The translations under genes and the position numbers were made by a program. 64,000 nt of DNA from Thermoanaerobacter pseudethanolicus ATCC 33223 (GTDB lineage Bacteria > Bacillota > Thermoanaerobacteria > Thermoanaerobacterales > Thermoanaerobacteraceae), in NCBI RefSeq assembly GCF_000019085.1, contig NC_010321.1:310001-374000 (forward strand), given 5' to 3'. Positions 26,771 to 37,034 of the stretch are shown here, piece by piece; the stretch's first letter is position 1, and each line of letters opens with the position of its first letter. The notes below the pieces were generated by a model. That model did not search any database. It was not told the origin of the DNA and saw only the letters and a list, made by a program, of their open reading frames with translations.

Positions 26771-29116
26771 ATGCAAAATATAAATATTTTACCTTATAAA
26801 AGAGTTATAAAAACTCCCTTTACGGAAAATACACAAAAAAATCTTTATAAAAACATTCAACAGATTATATTATTGTCAATTATAAGCTTTTTTATAGGGC
26901 GAGCTGTTATTTTCAATAGTCTTTTGCCTTTCGGCATTGCTTTTTTTGCAACCCTTTTAATGTATAAAAAGCGATATCTTTTAACAGGAATAGGAGTATG
27001 GTTGGGAATATTAACTTTACCCAATGTCAATAGTTTTAAATACCTTTTAGTCCTTATTTTGATCTTTTTATTGGAGGGGCTTTTAAAAGTTAAACCTCAA
27101 AATATTATTAAAACCTCTTTCATTACTTTTATTTCTCTTTTTAGCACAGGTCTTATCTTCAGCTATATTTATGGCTTTTTGCTTTTTGACATCATAATGA
27201 GCCTATATGAGTCTGTCACTGCAATGTTAATGGTTTTTATTTTTAATCACGCTGTTTCATTTATTTTGAATGTAAACAGAAAAATTGTTTCCAATGAAGA
27301 GTTGATATCTTTGAGTATATTTATAGTGCTATTTATTTTAGGAATGAATCATCTGAATGTATGGAAATTTACTCTCAATGGGATATTAGGGATATTTATA
27401 ATACTTTTAGCCTCTTATATAGGTGGGGTTGGAGTAGGAGCAAGTATCGGCACGACTATGGGACTTATTGGGAGTTTATCTTTTTTCCAAATGCCAGTCT
27501 CCATAGGGCTTTTTGGATTTGCAGGCTTGTTGGCCGGTAGTTTGAAAAAATTGCATAGAATTGGAGTTATTATAGGCTTCTTAACTGCCATTTTTATTAT
27601 TACATTTTATGTAACATCAAGTGTGGATATGCTTGTAAATCCTTATGATATTGTGTTAGCTTCTTTAATGTTTGCAGCGCTTCCTAAGAAGTACATAGTA
27701 AAGGCGGAGGAAATAGTAAAAGGAAATAAAAATTTAAACAACAGAAATTACAATGAAAAGCTAAAGGAAGTAGTGACAGATAGATTAAAAGAGTATTCTC
27801 AAGTATTTGAAGAGCTCTCTAAAAGTTTTAAACAGGTAAATGAAAAGGTACTAGACCACAAAGATATTTCTTATTTGTTTGAGGAAATTGCCAATAAGAC
27901 TTGTACTCAATGTGTCATGTATAAAACTTGTTGGGACAAGGAATTTTACAATACTTATAAAAGCATGTTTGAATTGATAGAACATCTTGAAAGAAATAGC
28001 AGTATTGAAGACAATAAACTTTATAGAAAATGTATAAGATTTTCTGAGCTTATAAGTACAACTAAATATTATTTAGGCATTTATAAAATAAGCATGCAGT
28101 GGAGAGAGAGGTTAAAAGATGCAAAAGGGCTGATTGCTACTCAGTTGAAGGGAGTTGCTGATGCAATATCTAATATGGCTAGTGATATTAGCATGAATGT
28201 CACTTTTAAAGATGAATTAGAACAGATGATGATGATAGAATTGGATAAAAAGGGCATACCTGTAGAGGATGTGTTAATTTATGACACAGGAGATGGAAAT
28301 GTTAACGTAAAAATATACAAAAAGGTATGTTTTGCTAAGGAATGTGACAAAAAGATTGCCCCAATTGTGTCTGAAATTATGGGGGAAAGATATGAGAGAA
28401 AAAGTAGGTTATGCTCTATAGACCACAATGGAAGGTGCGTACTTACTCTTACAAAAGCAGAGAGTTTGCAAGTTTTGACAGGTATAAGCAGAGTTAGCAA
28501 GTCAAAAAACAAGATTTCTGGAGATACTTATTCTTTTATGGATTTAGAAGATGGAAAATACATGGCAGCTTTAAGCGATGGAATGGGGATTGGATATAAA
28601 GCGGCTGCAGAGAGCAGTACTACCATTTCTTTGCTGGAGAAATTTATAGAAGCAGGTTTTGATAAATATTTAGTTATTCAAACATTAAACTCTATTTTGG
28701 CTTTGCGATCTGCAGAAGAAATGTTTTCTACTGTGGATATAATGTTTCTGGACAAATTTACTGGAGAAACAGAATTTATCAAAATTGGTTCTTGTGCTAC
28801 TTTTATAAAGAGGGGAAATGAGGTTGAAATTATAGAATCTAGTTCTTTGCCCATTGGCATTTTGGAAGATATAGAGGCAGATATACATGAAAGAAAATTA
28901 AAAGATGGAGATTTTGTGATTTTAGTTACTGATGGAGTGTTGGAGTGTTTTGAGAAAGATAAAGAAGTAGAATTTTCAAGGTTAATCAGTGAAATTAACA
29001 CGAGGAATCCTCAGGATATGGCGGAGGTGTTGATGAAAAAATGTTTGGAATTGTGTAATAATACTCCAAAGGACGATATGACAATTTTGGTTTCAAAGGT
29101 ATGGAAGAAAATATAA
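26771..29116 (+). CDS. spoIIE: Stage II sporulation protein E (SpoIIE), PP2C phosphatase
   Basis: The protein has 781 residues. The N-terminal ~300 residues hold about ten membrane helices. The central domain (~310-570) contains a Cys-rich patch TCTQCVMYKTCWDKEFYNTY given by its cysteines, as in SpoIIE's FtsZ-linked region. The C-terminal PP2C phosphatase domain starts with GDTYSFMDLEDGKYMAALSD, with metal ligands Asp in ALSDGMGIG and TDGVLE and the end motif PKDDMTILV. In B. subtilis it sits at the polar septum and dephosphorylates SpoIIAA, activating SigF in the forespore. AGAGGTGG precedes ATG 26771. It lies just upstream of tilS-hpt-ftsH, the order also known in B. subtilis. Confidence 0.95.
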   Translation: MQNINILPYKRVIKTPFTENTQKNLYKNIQQIILLSIISFFIGRAVIFNSLLPFGIAFFATLLMYKKRYLLTGIGVWLGILTLPNVNSFKYLLVLILIFLLEGLLKVKPQNIIKTSFITFISLFSTGLIFSYIYGFLLFDIIMSLYESVTAMLMVFIFNHAVSFILNVNRKIVSNEELISLSIFIVLFILGMNHLNVWKFTLNGILGIFIILLASYIGGVGVGASIGTTMGLIGSLSFFQMPVSIGLFGFAGLLAGSLKKLHRIGVIIGFLTAIFIITFYVTSSVDMLVNPYDIVLASLMFAALPKKYIVKAEEIVKGNKNLNNRNYNEKLKEVVTDRLKEYSQVFEELSKSFKQVNEKVLDHKDISYLFEEIANKTCTQCVMYKTCWDKEFYNTYKSMFELIEHLERNSSIEDNKLYRKCIRFSELISTTKYYLGIYKISMQWRERLKDAKGLIATQLKGVADAISNMASDISMNVTFKDELEQMMMIELDKKGIPVEDVLIYDTGDGNVNVKIYKKVCFAKECDKKIAPIVSEIMGERYERKSRLCSIDHNGRCVLTLTKAESLQVLTGISRVSKSKNKISGDTYSFMDLEDGKYMAALSDGMGIGYKAAAESSTTISLLEKFIEAGFDKYLVIQTLNSILALRSAEEMFSTVDIMFLDKFTGETEFIKIGSCATFIKRGNEVEIIESSSLPIGILEDIEADIHERKLKDGDFVILVTDGVLECFEKDKEVEFSRLISEINTRNPQDMAEVLMKKCLELCNNTPKDDMTILVSKVWKKI

Positions 29117-29134
29117 AAATTAATAAATTGGAAT

Positions 29135-29203
29135 AACCCTTCCACAATGTGGAGACAATATATCGAGGTGATTAAAGGAATACTTTTGTGGAGGGGTTTT
29201 TTA
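29135..29203 (+). terminator. Terminator after spoIIE with large loop
   Basis: AACCCTTCCACAA (29135-29147) pairs with TTGTGGAGGGGTT (29186-29198) with one mismatch, followed by TTTT. The 38-nt loop is unusually long for a simple terminator. Confidence 0.6.
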
Positions 29204-29277
29204 GGTTTGATTTAGAAAGGAGGATATTATATAATCATTATATAACATGAGTATATATCGTTATAAGGGGTTAAGAA

Positions 29278-30654
29278 ATGATTGATAAGGTTGTTTCTAC
29301 AATTAAAAGGTATAAAATGATTGAGACAAATGATAAAATTGTAATGGGGGTTTCCGGTGGACCTGATTCTTTGTGTATGCTGGATATTTTATACAATTTA
29401 AAAGATTTATTTAATCTTAAGTTGTATATAGTACATGTTAATCATATGATAAGAGGAGAAGCAGCTAAAAGGGATGCGCAATTTGTTGAAGATATGTGTC
29501 GCAAATTGAAACTCCCATTTTTTTTATTTGAAAAAGATGTAAAAAAAATAGCCAAAGAAATGGGATATTCAGAAGAAGAGGCTGGTCGATATGTGAGGTA
29601 TCAGGCTTTTGAGGAAGTATTAAAAGAAGTTAAGGGTAATAAAATAGCAGTAGCTCATAATAAAAATGATGTAGTGGAAACAGTTTTTTTAAATTTAATA
29701 AGAGGTTCTGGAATGGCTGGCCTCATTGGAATAAAACCGGTAAATGGAAATATAATAAGGCCTCTCATTGAAATAGAAAGGGAAGAAATAGAGAAATACC
29801 TTAAGGAAAAAGATTTAAAGCCGGCAATAGATTTTACAAATTATGAGGATTTATATAAGAGAAATAAAGTAAGACTTAAATTAATTCCCTTTATAAATGA
29901 AACTTTTGAAGTAGATATAATAGAAAATATCTACAGGATGGCAAAAATTATTTTAGAGGAGAATGACTATTTAGAAAAAGAGTGTGAAAAGATTTTTAAT
30001 GAGGTTTGCTATTTTAATCAAGAGGAAATTTTTGCTGATATAAAAAAACTGAAGACACAGCATCCTGCTATTCAGCGGCGCTTAGTTAGGCTTATGTACC
30101 AAAAATTAAAAGGAGATATTTATGGGTTAGAATACATCCATGTAGAGGATGTTTTAAGCCTTTTAGACAAACCAACTTCCTCAAAAATTGATTTACCCTT
30201 TGAAATTGAAGCTTTAAAAAGCTATAATAATCTTATAATGAGAAAAGTAAAAGAAAAAGAGGTCAAGACTTTTTGGGCAAAATTAAATATTCCTGGAATT
30301 ACTAAGATATGTGGTATTGGTCAATTTAAAACTGCTGTTTTAGCTATTGATGAGGTAAAAAAACTCAACATAGGAAAATACACGAAATTTTTTGACTATG
30401 ATAAAATACAGGGAGATGTAATAGTTAGAAATAGGCAAGCAGGGGATATTTTTTCTCCTCTTAACTTGGGGGGGAGTAAAAAATTAAAAGAATTTTTTAT
30501 TGACGAGAAAATACCCCGCGAAATAAGAGATAGCATTCCTTTATTAGCCATAGACAATGAAATTGTGTGGGTTGTAGGTTATAGAATGAGTGATAAATTT
30601 AAAGTAGATGAAAATACAAAAAAAGTCCTTGTGATAGAGTATACCAAAGGATAA
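29278..30654 (+). CDS. tilS: tRNA(Ile)-lysidine synthetase
   Basis: The protein has 458 residues. The PP-loop SGGPDS lies in VMGVSGGPDSLCML near residue 25-38, followed by HVNHMIRGEAAKRD and AHNKNDVVETVFLNLIRGSG, the conserved core of TilS. The C-terminal part has the TilS-C domain with RNRQAGDIFSPLNLGGSKKL given by its key R-x-R-x-GD and GGSKK motifs. It attaches lysine to C34 of tRNA-Ile2 (CAU) to allow AUA decoding and is essential. It starts 26 bp ahead of hpt, as in many Firmicutes. Confidence 0.93.
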   Translation: MIDKVVSTIKRYKMIETNDKIVMGVSGGPDSLCMLDILYNLKDLFNLKLYIVHVNHMIRGEAAKRDAQFVEDMCRKLKLPFFLFEKDVKKIAKEMGYSEEEAGRYVRYQAFEEVLKEVKGNKIAVAHNKNDVVETVFLNLIRGSGMAGLIGIKPVNGNIIRPLIEIEREEIEKYLKEKDLKPAIDFTNYEDLYKRNKVRLKLIPFINETFEVDIIENIYRMAKIILEENDYLEKECEKIFNEVCYFNQEEIFADIKKLKTQHPAIQRRLVRLMYQKLKGDIYGLEYIHVEDVLSLLDKPTSSKIDLPFEIEALKSYNNLIMRKVKEKEVKTFWAKLNIPGITKICGIGQFKTAVLAIDEVKKLNIGKYTKFFDYDKIQGDVIVRNRQAGDIFSPLNLGGSKKLKEFFIDEKIPREIRDSIPLLAIDNEIVWVVGYRMSDKFKVDENTKKVLVIEYTKG

Positions 30655-30679
30655 AATAAAAAAAGAGGAGGTTAAATTT

Positions 30680-31225
30680 ATGTCGAGTCCAACACAAGAT
30701 ATACAGGAGATTTTGATTACGGAAGAGCAATTAAAAGAAAAAGTGAAAGAGTTAGGACAAATAATTACAAAAGACTACCAAGGGAAAGACCTTGTCCTCC
30801 TTGGGGTTTTAAAAGGAGCAATAATGTTTATGGCAGACTTATCTCGTGCGATAGATTTACCTTTATCAATAGATTTTATGGCAGTCTCCAGTTATGGTTC
30901 TTCTACTCAGTCTTCTGGAATAGTAAAAATAATTAAAGACCATGACATAAACATTGAAGGGAAAGATGTGCTCATAGTTGAGGATATTATAGATAGCGGT
31001 TTAACACTTTCTTATTTAAGAAAGACTTTATTAGAAAGAAAACCCAGAAGTTTAAAAATTTGCACTATTTTAGATAAACCTGAAAGAAGAGAAGCAGACG
31101 TTAAAGTAGATTATTGTGGATTTAAAATTCCTGACAAATTTGTAGTTGGTTATGGATTAGATTTTGATGAAAAATACAGAAATCTCCCATTTATAGGGGT
31201 TTTAAAGCCAGAGCTGTACAAATGA
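30680..31225 (+). CDS. hpt: Hypoxanthine(-guanine) phosphoribosyltransferase
   Basis: The protein has 181 residues, normal length. The PRPP loop is VLIVEDIIDSGLTL, the flexible-loop region follows SIDFMAVSSYGSSTQSSG, and the purine-binding KIPDKFVVGYGLDFDEKYRN ends the protein (key DKFVVGYGLD). It salvages hypoxanthine and guanine with PRPP to IMP and GMP. AGAGGAGG precedes the ATG. In B. subtilis HprT and TilS jointly control ftsH; the order tilS-hpt-ftsH is kept here. Confidence 0.95.
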   Translation: MSSPTQDIQEILITEEQLKEKVKELGQIITKDYQGKDLVLLGVLKGAIMFMADLSRAIDLPLSIDFMAVSSYGSSTQSSGIVKIIKDHDINIEGKDVLIVEDIIDSGLTLSYLRKTLLERKPRSLKICTILDKPERREADVKVDYCGFKIPDKFVVGYGLDFDEKYRNLPFIGVLKPELYK

Positions 31226-31296
31226 TTTGGTTTTTTAAAGGAGATATGATATTATAGATTAAAGGTAGTTGGACTTGTTTGAAGGAGGGGCCTTAT

Positions 31297-33132
31297 TTGA
31301 ACGATAATAACAAAATAATTAGAAGCATGGTGCTCTATTTATTAATATTTATAGCTATTTACGCAATGGTACAATTGTATTCTCAAAGCACCGAACCAAT
31401 AACCGATATTGATTACGGACAGCTAATAAAATACATTGATGCCAATCAAGTAAAAAGCATTACCCTTGTGGGTAATGATGTTAAAGGTGTATTAAAAAAT
31501 GGTACCGAGTTTAAGAGCCGTGTACCAGATGTAACAAACTTTATGAGTTTTGTAAATCCTTACATTTTACAAGGAAAACTGGATTTTAAAAGTGAGCCGC
31601 AAGTAGGCCCGCCATGGTGGGTACAAATGCTTCCTTCTCTCTTTTTAATCGTAATTTTTATCATATTTTGGTATATTTTTATGCAACAGGCACAAGGTGG
31701 GGGAGGAAGCAAAGTGATGTCTTTTGGCAAAAGCAGAGCCAGAATGATTACAGACAAAGATAAAAGAGTAACTTTTAATGACGTGGCGGGAGCGGATGAA
31801 GAAAAAGAAGAACTACAAGAAATTGTTGAATTTTTAAAATATCCCAAAAAGTTTCTTGAGCTTGGAGCCAGAATACCTAAAGGGGTTCTTTTAGTAGGGC
31901 CTCCAGGTACAGGAAAAACTCTTCTCGCAAAAGCTGTAGCAGGAGAAGCGGGGGTACCGTTTTTTAGCATCAGCGGTTCCGATTTTGTGGAGATGTTTGT
32001 CGGTGTAGGTGCTGCGAGAGTAAGAGATTTATTTGATCAAGCCAAAAAGAATGCGCCTTGTATTGTTTTTATTGATGAAATAGACGCAGTAGGAAGGCAA
32101 AGAGGTGCGGGTTTAGGTGGCGGACATGATGAAAGAGAGCAAACACTAAACCAGTTGTTAGTTGAAATGGATGGTTTCAGTGTCAATGAAGGTATAATTG
32201 TGATTGCCGCAACAAACAGGCCAGATATATTAGACCCTGCTCTTTTAAGACCAGGAAGATTTGATAGGCACATTACTGTTGGTATTCCTGATATAAAAGG
32301 AAGAGAAGAAATTTTGAAGATACATTCAAGAAATAAGCCATTGGCTCCAGATGTATCATTGCAAGTATTGGCAAGAAGGACGCCTGGGTTTACTGGGGCC
32401 GACCTTGAAAATCTTATGAATGAAGCGGCTCTCTTAGCAGCAAGGAGAGGGCTTAAGCAGATAACTATGGCGGAGTTGGAAGAGGCTATAACGAGAGTAA
32501 TAGCAGGACCTGAAAAGAGAAGCAGGATTATGTCTGAAAAAGACAAGAAATTGGTGGCATACCACGAAGCGGGGCATGCTGTTGTAGCAAAGCTTTTGCC
32601 AAACACTCCTCCTGTTCATGAGGTAACGATAATTCCGAGAGGCAGAGCTGGAGGCTATACTATGCTTCTTCCCGAAGAAGATAAATATTACATGTCAAAA
32701 TCTGAAATGATGGATGAGATAGTTCACCTTTTAGGTGGACGTGTGGCAGAGAGTTTAGTGCTAAATGATATAAGTACAGGTGCACAAAATGACATTGAGA
32801 GAGCTACAAATATTGCAAGAAAGATGGTTACAGAGTATGGCATGAGTGAAAGGTTAGGGCCCATGACTTTTGGTACTAAAAGTGAAGAAGTGTTTTTAGG
32901 GCGGGATTTAGGAAGAACAAGAAATTATAGTGAAGAAGTAGCTGCAGAAATTGATAGAGAGATAAAGAGAATAATTGAAGAAGCGTATAAAAGAGCAGAA
33001 TCATTGTTAAAGGAAAATATTGATAAACTCCACAGAGTAGCAAAAGCTCTTATTGAAAAAGAAAAGCTTAATGGGGAAGAGTTTGAAAAAGTCTTTAACG
33101 GAGAGGATATAGAAGGGGTGCAGTTTGCATAA
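31297..33132 (+). CDS. ftsH: ATP-dependent zinc metalloprotease FtsH
   Basis: The protein has 611 residues. Two membrane helices (~7-25 and ~110-130) enclose a short extracytoplasmic domain. The AAA module has Walker [14 protein letters not shown], Walker [15 protein letters not shown], the pore motif [11 protein letters not shown] and the second region of homology [16 protein letters not shown]. The zinc site is HEAGHA with the third ligand Asp in the [10 protein letters not shown] region. It degrades membrane and regulatory proteins and is required for sporulation in B. subtilis. TTG 31297 is chosen because GGAGGGG lies 6 bp upstream; the TTG at 31279 precedes that site. Confidence 0.96.
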   Translation: MNDNNKIIRSMVLYLLIFIAIYAMVQLYSQSTEPITDIDYGQLIKYIDANQVKSITLVGNDVKGVLKNGTEFKSRVPDVTNFMSFVNPYILQGKLDFKSEPQVGPPWWVQMLPSLFLIVIFIIFWYIFMQQAQGGGGSKVMSFGKSRARMITDKDKRVTFNDVAGADEEKEELQEIVEFLKYPKKFLELGARIPKGVLLVGPPGTGKTLLAKAVAGEAGVPFFSISGSDFVEMFVGVGAARVRDLFDQAKKNAPCIVFIDEIDAVGRQRGAGLGGGHDEREQTLNQLLVEMDGFSVNEGIIVIAATNRPDILDPALLRPGRFDRHITVGIPDIKGREEILKIHSRNKPLAPDVSLQVLARRTPGFTGADLENLMNEAALLAARRGLKQITMAELEEAITRVIAGPEKRSRIMSEKDKKLVAYHEAGHAVVAKLLPNTPPVHEVTIIPRGRAGGYTMLLPEEDKYYMSKSEMMDEIVHLLGGRVAESLVLNDISTGAQNDIERATNIARKMVTEYGMSERLGPMTFGTKSEEVFLGRDLGRTRNYSEEVAAEIDREIKRIIEEAYKRAESLLKENIDKLHRVAKALIEKEKLNGEEFEKVFNGEDIEGVQFA

Positions 33133-33142
33133 AACACCAAAT

Positions 33143-33180
33143 AATGTATAAGTCTTTGGACTTATACATTATTTTTTTAA
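33143..33180 (+). terminator. Terminator of the tilS-hpt-ftsH unit
   Basis: AATGTATAAGTC-TTTG-GACTTATACATT, a 12-bp perfect stem, followed by ATTTTTTTA. Confidence 0.9.
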
Positions 33181-33208
33181 AAATTTTTAGTTAACAATAA
33201 AAAAATTA

Positions 33209-33236
33209 TTGACAAAAAGGAGGATTTTTCTACTTT
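33209..33236 (+). promoter_or_regulatory. Promoter upstream of the orphan kinase gene
   Basis: TTGACA (33209-33214) and TACTTT (33231-33236) with a 16-bp spacer, 70 bp before the ATG. Confidence 0.5.
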
Positions 33237-33305
33237 AATGTCTAATTATATTAGTGGGACTAAGGCTTTTGAACGAAAGATAAGGGAGATAAAAGGGGGA
33301 CAGTC

Positions 33306-34688
33306 ATGAAAGTGAACAAAGCTTTTGCTACAGATAAAAATTCCTTGCAGTGGATATGCAACCTTTTAGATAATTCACACGATTTTTTTGTCTTAAAAGA
33401 TTTAAATGGTAAGGTAGTTCATGTAAATAAAAGACTTCTTGAAACATTAGGCTATACCGTTGATGAGTTAGATAATTATGATTATTTTTTTTACCATATA
33501 TTAAAATACAAAGAAGTAGGACCGTACGAAGATGGTCTTATCATAGAGCTTACGGCAAAATACAATATAAGAATGTCTTTTAGCATAAAATTTAGTCCTA
33601 TAGCTAACAGTGTTGGTGATAAAATAGCTTTTTTAGGGTTTGTGAAGTTGCGAAGCTATTGTAAAGAAAAACCTGAAGATTATTTTAACTTCTTCAAACA
33701 TCCAAATGACGTAATGGATATGACAGAGGAAGGTGTTGTGATAGTTGATAATAGGTTTAACGTGGTCTATGTGAATAACAGGACATGTGAATTATTTGGC
33801 ATTAAATATACAAAATTCATAAATGCAAAGTTTATGGACATTATAAAAAAATACAAACCGGATGCTTCAGAAAATAATTTAATTAACGGAGAAAAAATTG
33901 TAATCCCATTGAAAGGGAGTTTTGACGAAATAGTGCTTTTGCTTAAGTATGGGAAGTTAAACAGTGGGCATTGGAAAACTATTATTGTGAAAAATATAAC
34001 TGAAGACTTAAAATATCAAAAATTAATTGAGCAAACGGAAAAATACACAATTGCTGGTGAATTTGCTGCCACAACCATTCATGAAATAAAAAATTCTTTA
34101 ACTTCTATAAAAGGCTTTATACAACTTCTACAAGCTAAACATAAAGAAAGTTCTACTTACTATGAGACTATTTTAGATGAAGTGGACAGAATATTAGCTT
34201 TAATAAAAAATTACCTTGGTATAGTTAGAAGCAATGAAGAAGGAGAAACTGAAATAGACATAAATGGCGTTATAAATCAATATTTACTTCTTTTTGAAGC
34301 AGAAGCTGTTCGCAAAAAAATTAAAATAGAAAAAAGGTTTGGCGATGTCCCTCCTATAAAAATGGACAAAAATCATCTTAAGCAGCTTATTCTAAATGTA
34401 GTTCAAAATTCTCTTCATGCCATTGGGGAGAATGGTAAAATAATATTAGATACAAGATATTACACTCTCAAAAAGAGGGTGGTAATAAGAATTGTTGATA
34501 ATGGAGGTGGTATAGAGAAGAAATATTTAAAAAAAGTTATTGAGCCCTTGTTTACAACTAAAAGAGAAGGAACAGGCCTGGGACTTGCAATTTGCAAAAG
34601 TATTGTAGAATTGTACAATGGTGATATTAAAATTTTTAGTAAAAAAGGCAAAGGTACACTTGTAAAAATAATTTTAGGTGAGAGATAA
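33306..34688 (+). CDS. Orphan PAS-domain histidine kinase, sporulation-kinase-like
   Basis: The protein has 460 residues with no membrane helix. Two PAS-like domains lie at ~15-110 ([20 protein letters not shown]) and ~135-230 ([29 protein letters not shown]). The H box is [20 protein letters not shown] (~255-275), close to the HEVRNPLTAIKGFLQ form of KinA-type kinases. HATPase motifs are [24 protein letters not shown] and [12 protein letters not shown]. No response regulator gene is adjacent. In Clostridia such orphan soluble kinases can act on Spo0A; given spoIIE and germination genes nearby this is plausible but inferred. Confidence 0.85.
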   Translation: MKVNKAFATDKNSLQWICNLLDNSHDFFVLKDLNGKVVHVNKRLLETLGYTVDELDNYDYFFYHILKYKEVGPYEDGLIIELTAKYNIRMSFSIKFSPIANSVGDKIAFLGFVKLRSYCKEKPEDYFNFFKHPNDVMDMTEEGVVIVDNRFNVVYVNNRTCELFGIKYTKFINAKFMDIIKKYKPDASENNLINGEKIVIPLKGSFDEIVLLLKYGKLNSGHWKTIIVKNITEDLKYQKLIEQTEKYTIAGEFAATTIHEIKNSLTSIKGFIQLLQAKHKESSTYYETILDEVDRILALIKNYLGIVRSNEEGETEIDINGVINQYLLLFEAEAVRKKIKIEKRFGDVPPIKMDKNHLKQLILNVVQNSLHAIGENGKIILDTRYYTLKKRVVIRIVDNGGGIEKKYLKKVIEPLFTTKREGTGLGLAICKSIVELYNGDIKIFSKKGKGTLVKIILGER

Positions 34689-34713
34689 AAATAAAAGCTG
34701 GAGGGGAAAATTT

Positions 34714-36381
34714 ATGAAATCTGATATTGAAATAGCTCAAGAAGCGAAAATGCTACATATAAGGGAGGTTGCAAAAAAGTTAGACATTGAGGAAGACTAC
34801 CTAGAATACTACGGCAAGTATAAAGCAAAAATTTCTCCTGCGTTATCGGAGAAAATAAAGGACAGAAAAGATGGTAAGCTTATTCTTGTCACAGCGATAA
34901 CTCCCACCCCTGCAGGCGAGGGTAAGACTACACTTACTGTAGGATTAGGACAGGCTCTTGCTAAAATAGGTAAAAAAGCCATGATAGCTTTAAGAGAGCC
35001 CTCATTAGGACCTTGTATGGGAATAAAAGGTGGAGCGGCTGGGGGAGGATATTCTCAAGTTGTACCTATGGAGGACATAAATTTGCACTTTACAGGAGAT
35101 TTACATGCGATTACTGCTGCTCATAATTTATTGGCTGCTATGATTGACAATCACATCCATCATGGAAATGAACTTAATATTGACATAAGGGCTATTACAT
35201 GGAAAAGAGCTATGGACATGAATGATAGGGCTTTAAGAGAAATAATAGTAGGGCTTGGAGGAAAAGCAAATGGCTTTCCGCGGCAAGACGGATTTATAAT
35301 AACAGTTGCCTCAGAAGTAATGGCGATTTTATGTCTAGCTCAAGACTTGATGGATCTGAAAAGAAGAATTGGTGATATAATAGTGGCTTATGATAAAGAT
35401 GGCAATCCTGTAACTGCAAGAGATTTAAAAGCCGATGGAGCTATGACAGTCTTATTAAAAGATGCTATAAAGCCTAATTTAGTACAAACGATTGAAAACG
35501 TTCCAGCATTTGTTCACGGAGGACCTTTTGCAAATATTGCTCATGGATGCAATAGCTTAATTGCCACTAAATATGGTTTAAAATTGGCAGATTATTTGGT
35601 CACAGAGGCAGGCTTTGGTGCGGATTTAGGAGCTGAAAAATTCTTTGACATAAAGTCAAGGTTTGGAGGACTAACACCCAATGCAGCCGTCATAGTAGCG
35701 ACTGTAAAAGCTTTAAAGATGCATGGAGGAGTTAAAAAGGAACACTTACAAAAAGAAGATGTGGAAGCAGTAAGAAGAGGAATAGAAAATCTTGAAAAGC
35801 AAGTTGAAAATGTGAGGAAATTTGGAGTACCAGTGGTTGTAGCTCTCAACAGGTTTGTTTTTGATACTGAAAGGGAAATTGAAGAGGTAAGAAAGGCCTG
35901 CGAAGAAATGGGAGTAGATATGGCAGTAGCGGAAGTTTGGGAAAAAGGAGGGGAAGGCGGAATAGAGTTAGCTGAAAAAGTTGTGAAAGCTTGTGAGACA
36001 CCTTCCAACTTCCACGTTTTGTATGATGAAACACTTCCAATTAAAGATAAATTGCACATAATTGCAACAGAAATATATGGAGCTGATGGAGTAGAATATA
36101 CTGCTTCTGCTCTTAAAGATATAGCAAACCTTGAAAGACTAGGCTTTGACAAGATGCCAATAGTTGTAGCAAAAACTCAATATTCTCTTTCAGATGACCC
36201 AAAACTTTTAGGCCGTCCGAGAGGGTTTAAGATAACAGTAAGAGAATTGAGAGTTTCAAGAGGTGCAGGGTTTATTGTGGCTCTGACAGGGGATATAATG
36301 ACAATGCCAGGACTTCCAAAACATCCTGCAGCAGAAAACATAGACATTGATGAAAATGGAAGAATAACAGGGCTGTTTTGA
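34714..36381 (+). CDS. fhs: Formate-tetrahydrofolate ligase
   Basis: The protein has 555 residues, the family length. The ATP loop is [20 protein letters not shown], the conserved blocks [20 protein letters not shown] and [14 protein letters not shown] follow, and DNHIHHGN and [18 protein letters not shown] are present. It makes 10-formyl-THF from formate, THF and ATP; reversibly it supports C1 supply or the Wood-Ljungdahl methyl branch. ATG 34714 has GGAGGGG upstream; the frame open from 34678 overlaps the kinase stop but is an unlikely start. A small folate-linked domain gene follows 10 bp later. Confidence 0.96.
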   Translation: MKSDIEIAQEAKMLHIREVAKKLDIEEDYLEYYGKYKAKISPALSEKIKDRKDGKLILVTAITPTPAGEGKTTLTVGLGQALAKIGKKAMIALREPSLGPCMGIKGGAAGGGYSQVVPMEDINLHFTGDLHAITAAHNLLAAMIDNHIHHGNELNIDIRAITWKRAMDMNDRALREIIVGLGGKANGFPRQDGFIITVASEVMAILCLAQDLMDLKRRIGDIIVAYDKDGNPVTARDLKADGAMTVLLKDAIKPNLVQTIENVPAFVHGGPFANIAHGCNSLIATKYGLKLADYLVTEAGFGADLGAEKFFDIKSRFGGLTPNAAVIVATVKALKMHGGVKKEHLQKEDVEAVRRGIENLEKQVENVRKFGVPVVVALNRFVFDTEREIEEVRKACEEMGVDMAVAEVWEKGGEGGIELAEKVVKACETPSNFHVLYDETLPIKDKLHIIATEIYGADGVEYTASALKDIANLERLGFDKMPIVVAKTQYSLSDDPKLLGRPRGFKITVRELRVSRGAGFIVALTGDIMTMPGLPKHPAAENIDIDENGRITGLF

Positions 36382-36391
36382 GGGAGTGTAG

Positions 36392-36757
36392 ATGAAAAAA
36401 GAAATATTAGATATACAAAATTTGTCACAGGCGAAAAAGGAACTTAGCCAAATAAAAGCTGAAGAAATTTCTATAGATATTATGGCGCCAAAAGCTGTTT
36501 TTAGGGTTGTCAAGCTGTTTGATGTACATCCAGCAGCTGCTAACATAATAAAACAGGAGATGTTAGCTATAGGAGGAGAAGCAGCTGTAGCAAGAGGTTG
36601 CGTCAATATGAGCGTTGAAAAATCTGACGTTATTATAATGGGAACATTAAGACAATATCAAAGGCTTTTGGCGAAACTTAAAATGCAAAAGGGCTATTTT
36701 GGGCTTAATGAGGTTGTAGAAGAATTAAAAAGTGTTATTGAGGAAATGTCTAGATAG
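36392..36757 (+). CDS. Stand-alone protein matching the N-terminal extension of Clostridial dihydropteroate synthases
   Basis: The protein has 121 residues, alpha/beta and soluble. Key blocks are ISIDIMAPKAVFRVVKLFDV, PAAANIIKQEMLAIGGEAAV, ARGCVNMSVEKSDVIIMGTL and KMQKGYFGLNEVV. From memory, the FolP proteins of Moorella and Desulfotomaculum relatives carry such a ~110-residue block before the DHPS barrel (consensus IMAPK...ANILKQEMLS.GGEAAV). Here it is a separate gene behind fhs, while the folP at 50.7 kb lacks it. It may bind a pterin or assist a folate or corrinoid enzyme; its activity is unknown. A GGGAGTG site precedes the ATG. Confidence 0.7.
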   Translation: MKKEILDIQNLSQAKKELSQIKAEEISIDIMAPKAVFRVVKLFDVHPAAANIIKQEMLAIGGEAAVARGCVNMSVEKSDVIIMGTLRQYQRLLAKLKMQKGYFGLNEVVEELKSVIEEMSR

Positions 36758-36790
36758 GCGGCAAAGAGGCTTTTTCTTTGGCCGCTTTTT
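36758..36790 (+). terminator. Terminator after fhs and the DHPS-N-like gene
   Basis: GCGGCAAAG (36758-36766) and CTTTGGCCGC (36776-36785) pair with one bulge, followed by TTTTTT. Confidence 0.85.
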
Positions 36791-36877
36791 TACGGGAAAA
36801 AATTTCAAATGAAAAGGTAAACATTTGTTAAAAATTTATGTTATAATGTTAAGGGGAAAATCAAAGGAAGGTGTTTT

Positions 36878-36973
36878 ATGGTTGACAAGGAAGAATTAGA
36901 AAGTACTTTTGGAACTTTGTCAAAGGGATTAAATTTATTGTGTATTTGGGAAGTATGTGGTATATTATTTTAG
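36878..36973 (+). CDS. Tiny ORF of 31 codons, unassigned
   Basis: ATG 36878 follows GGAAGGTG at good spacing and a TATAAT-like sequence near 36843. The product would be MVDKEELESTFGTLSKGLNL followed by 11 mostly hydrophobic residues, then TAG. It could be a truncated gene, or a real small peptide in the leader of the carboxyltransferase operon. I do not recognise it. Confidence 0.35.
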   Translation: MVDKEELESTFGTLSKGLNLLCIWEVCGILF

Positions 36974-37034
36974 TAGGTACTAATAATAACTGCTACTATT
37001 CGGTCGCAGTGAGGCTGTAAGGAGGTATAATTGT

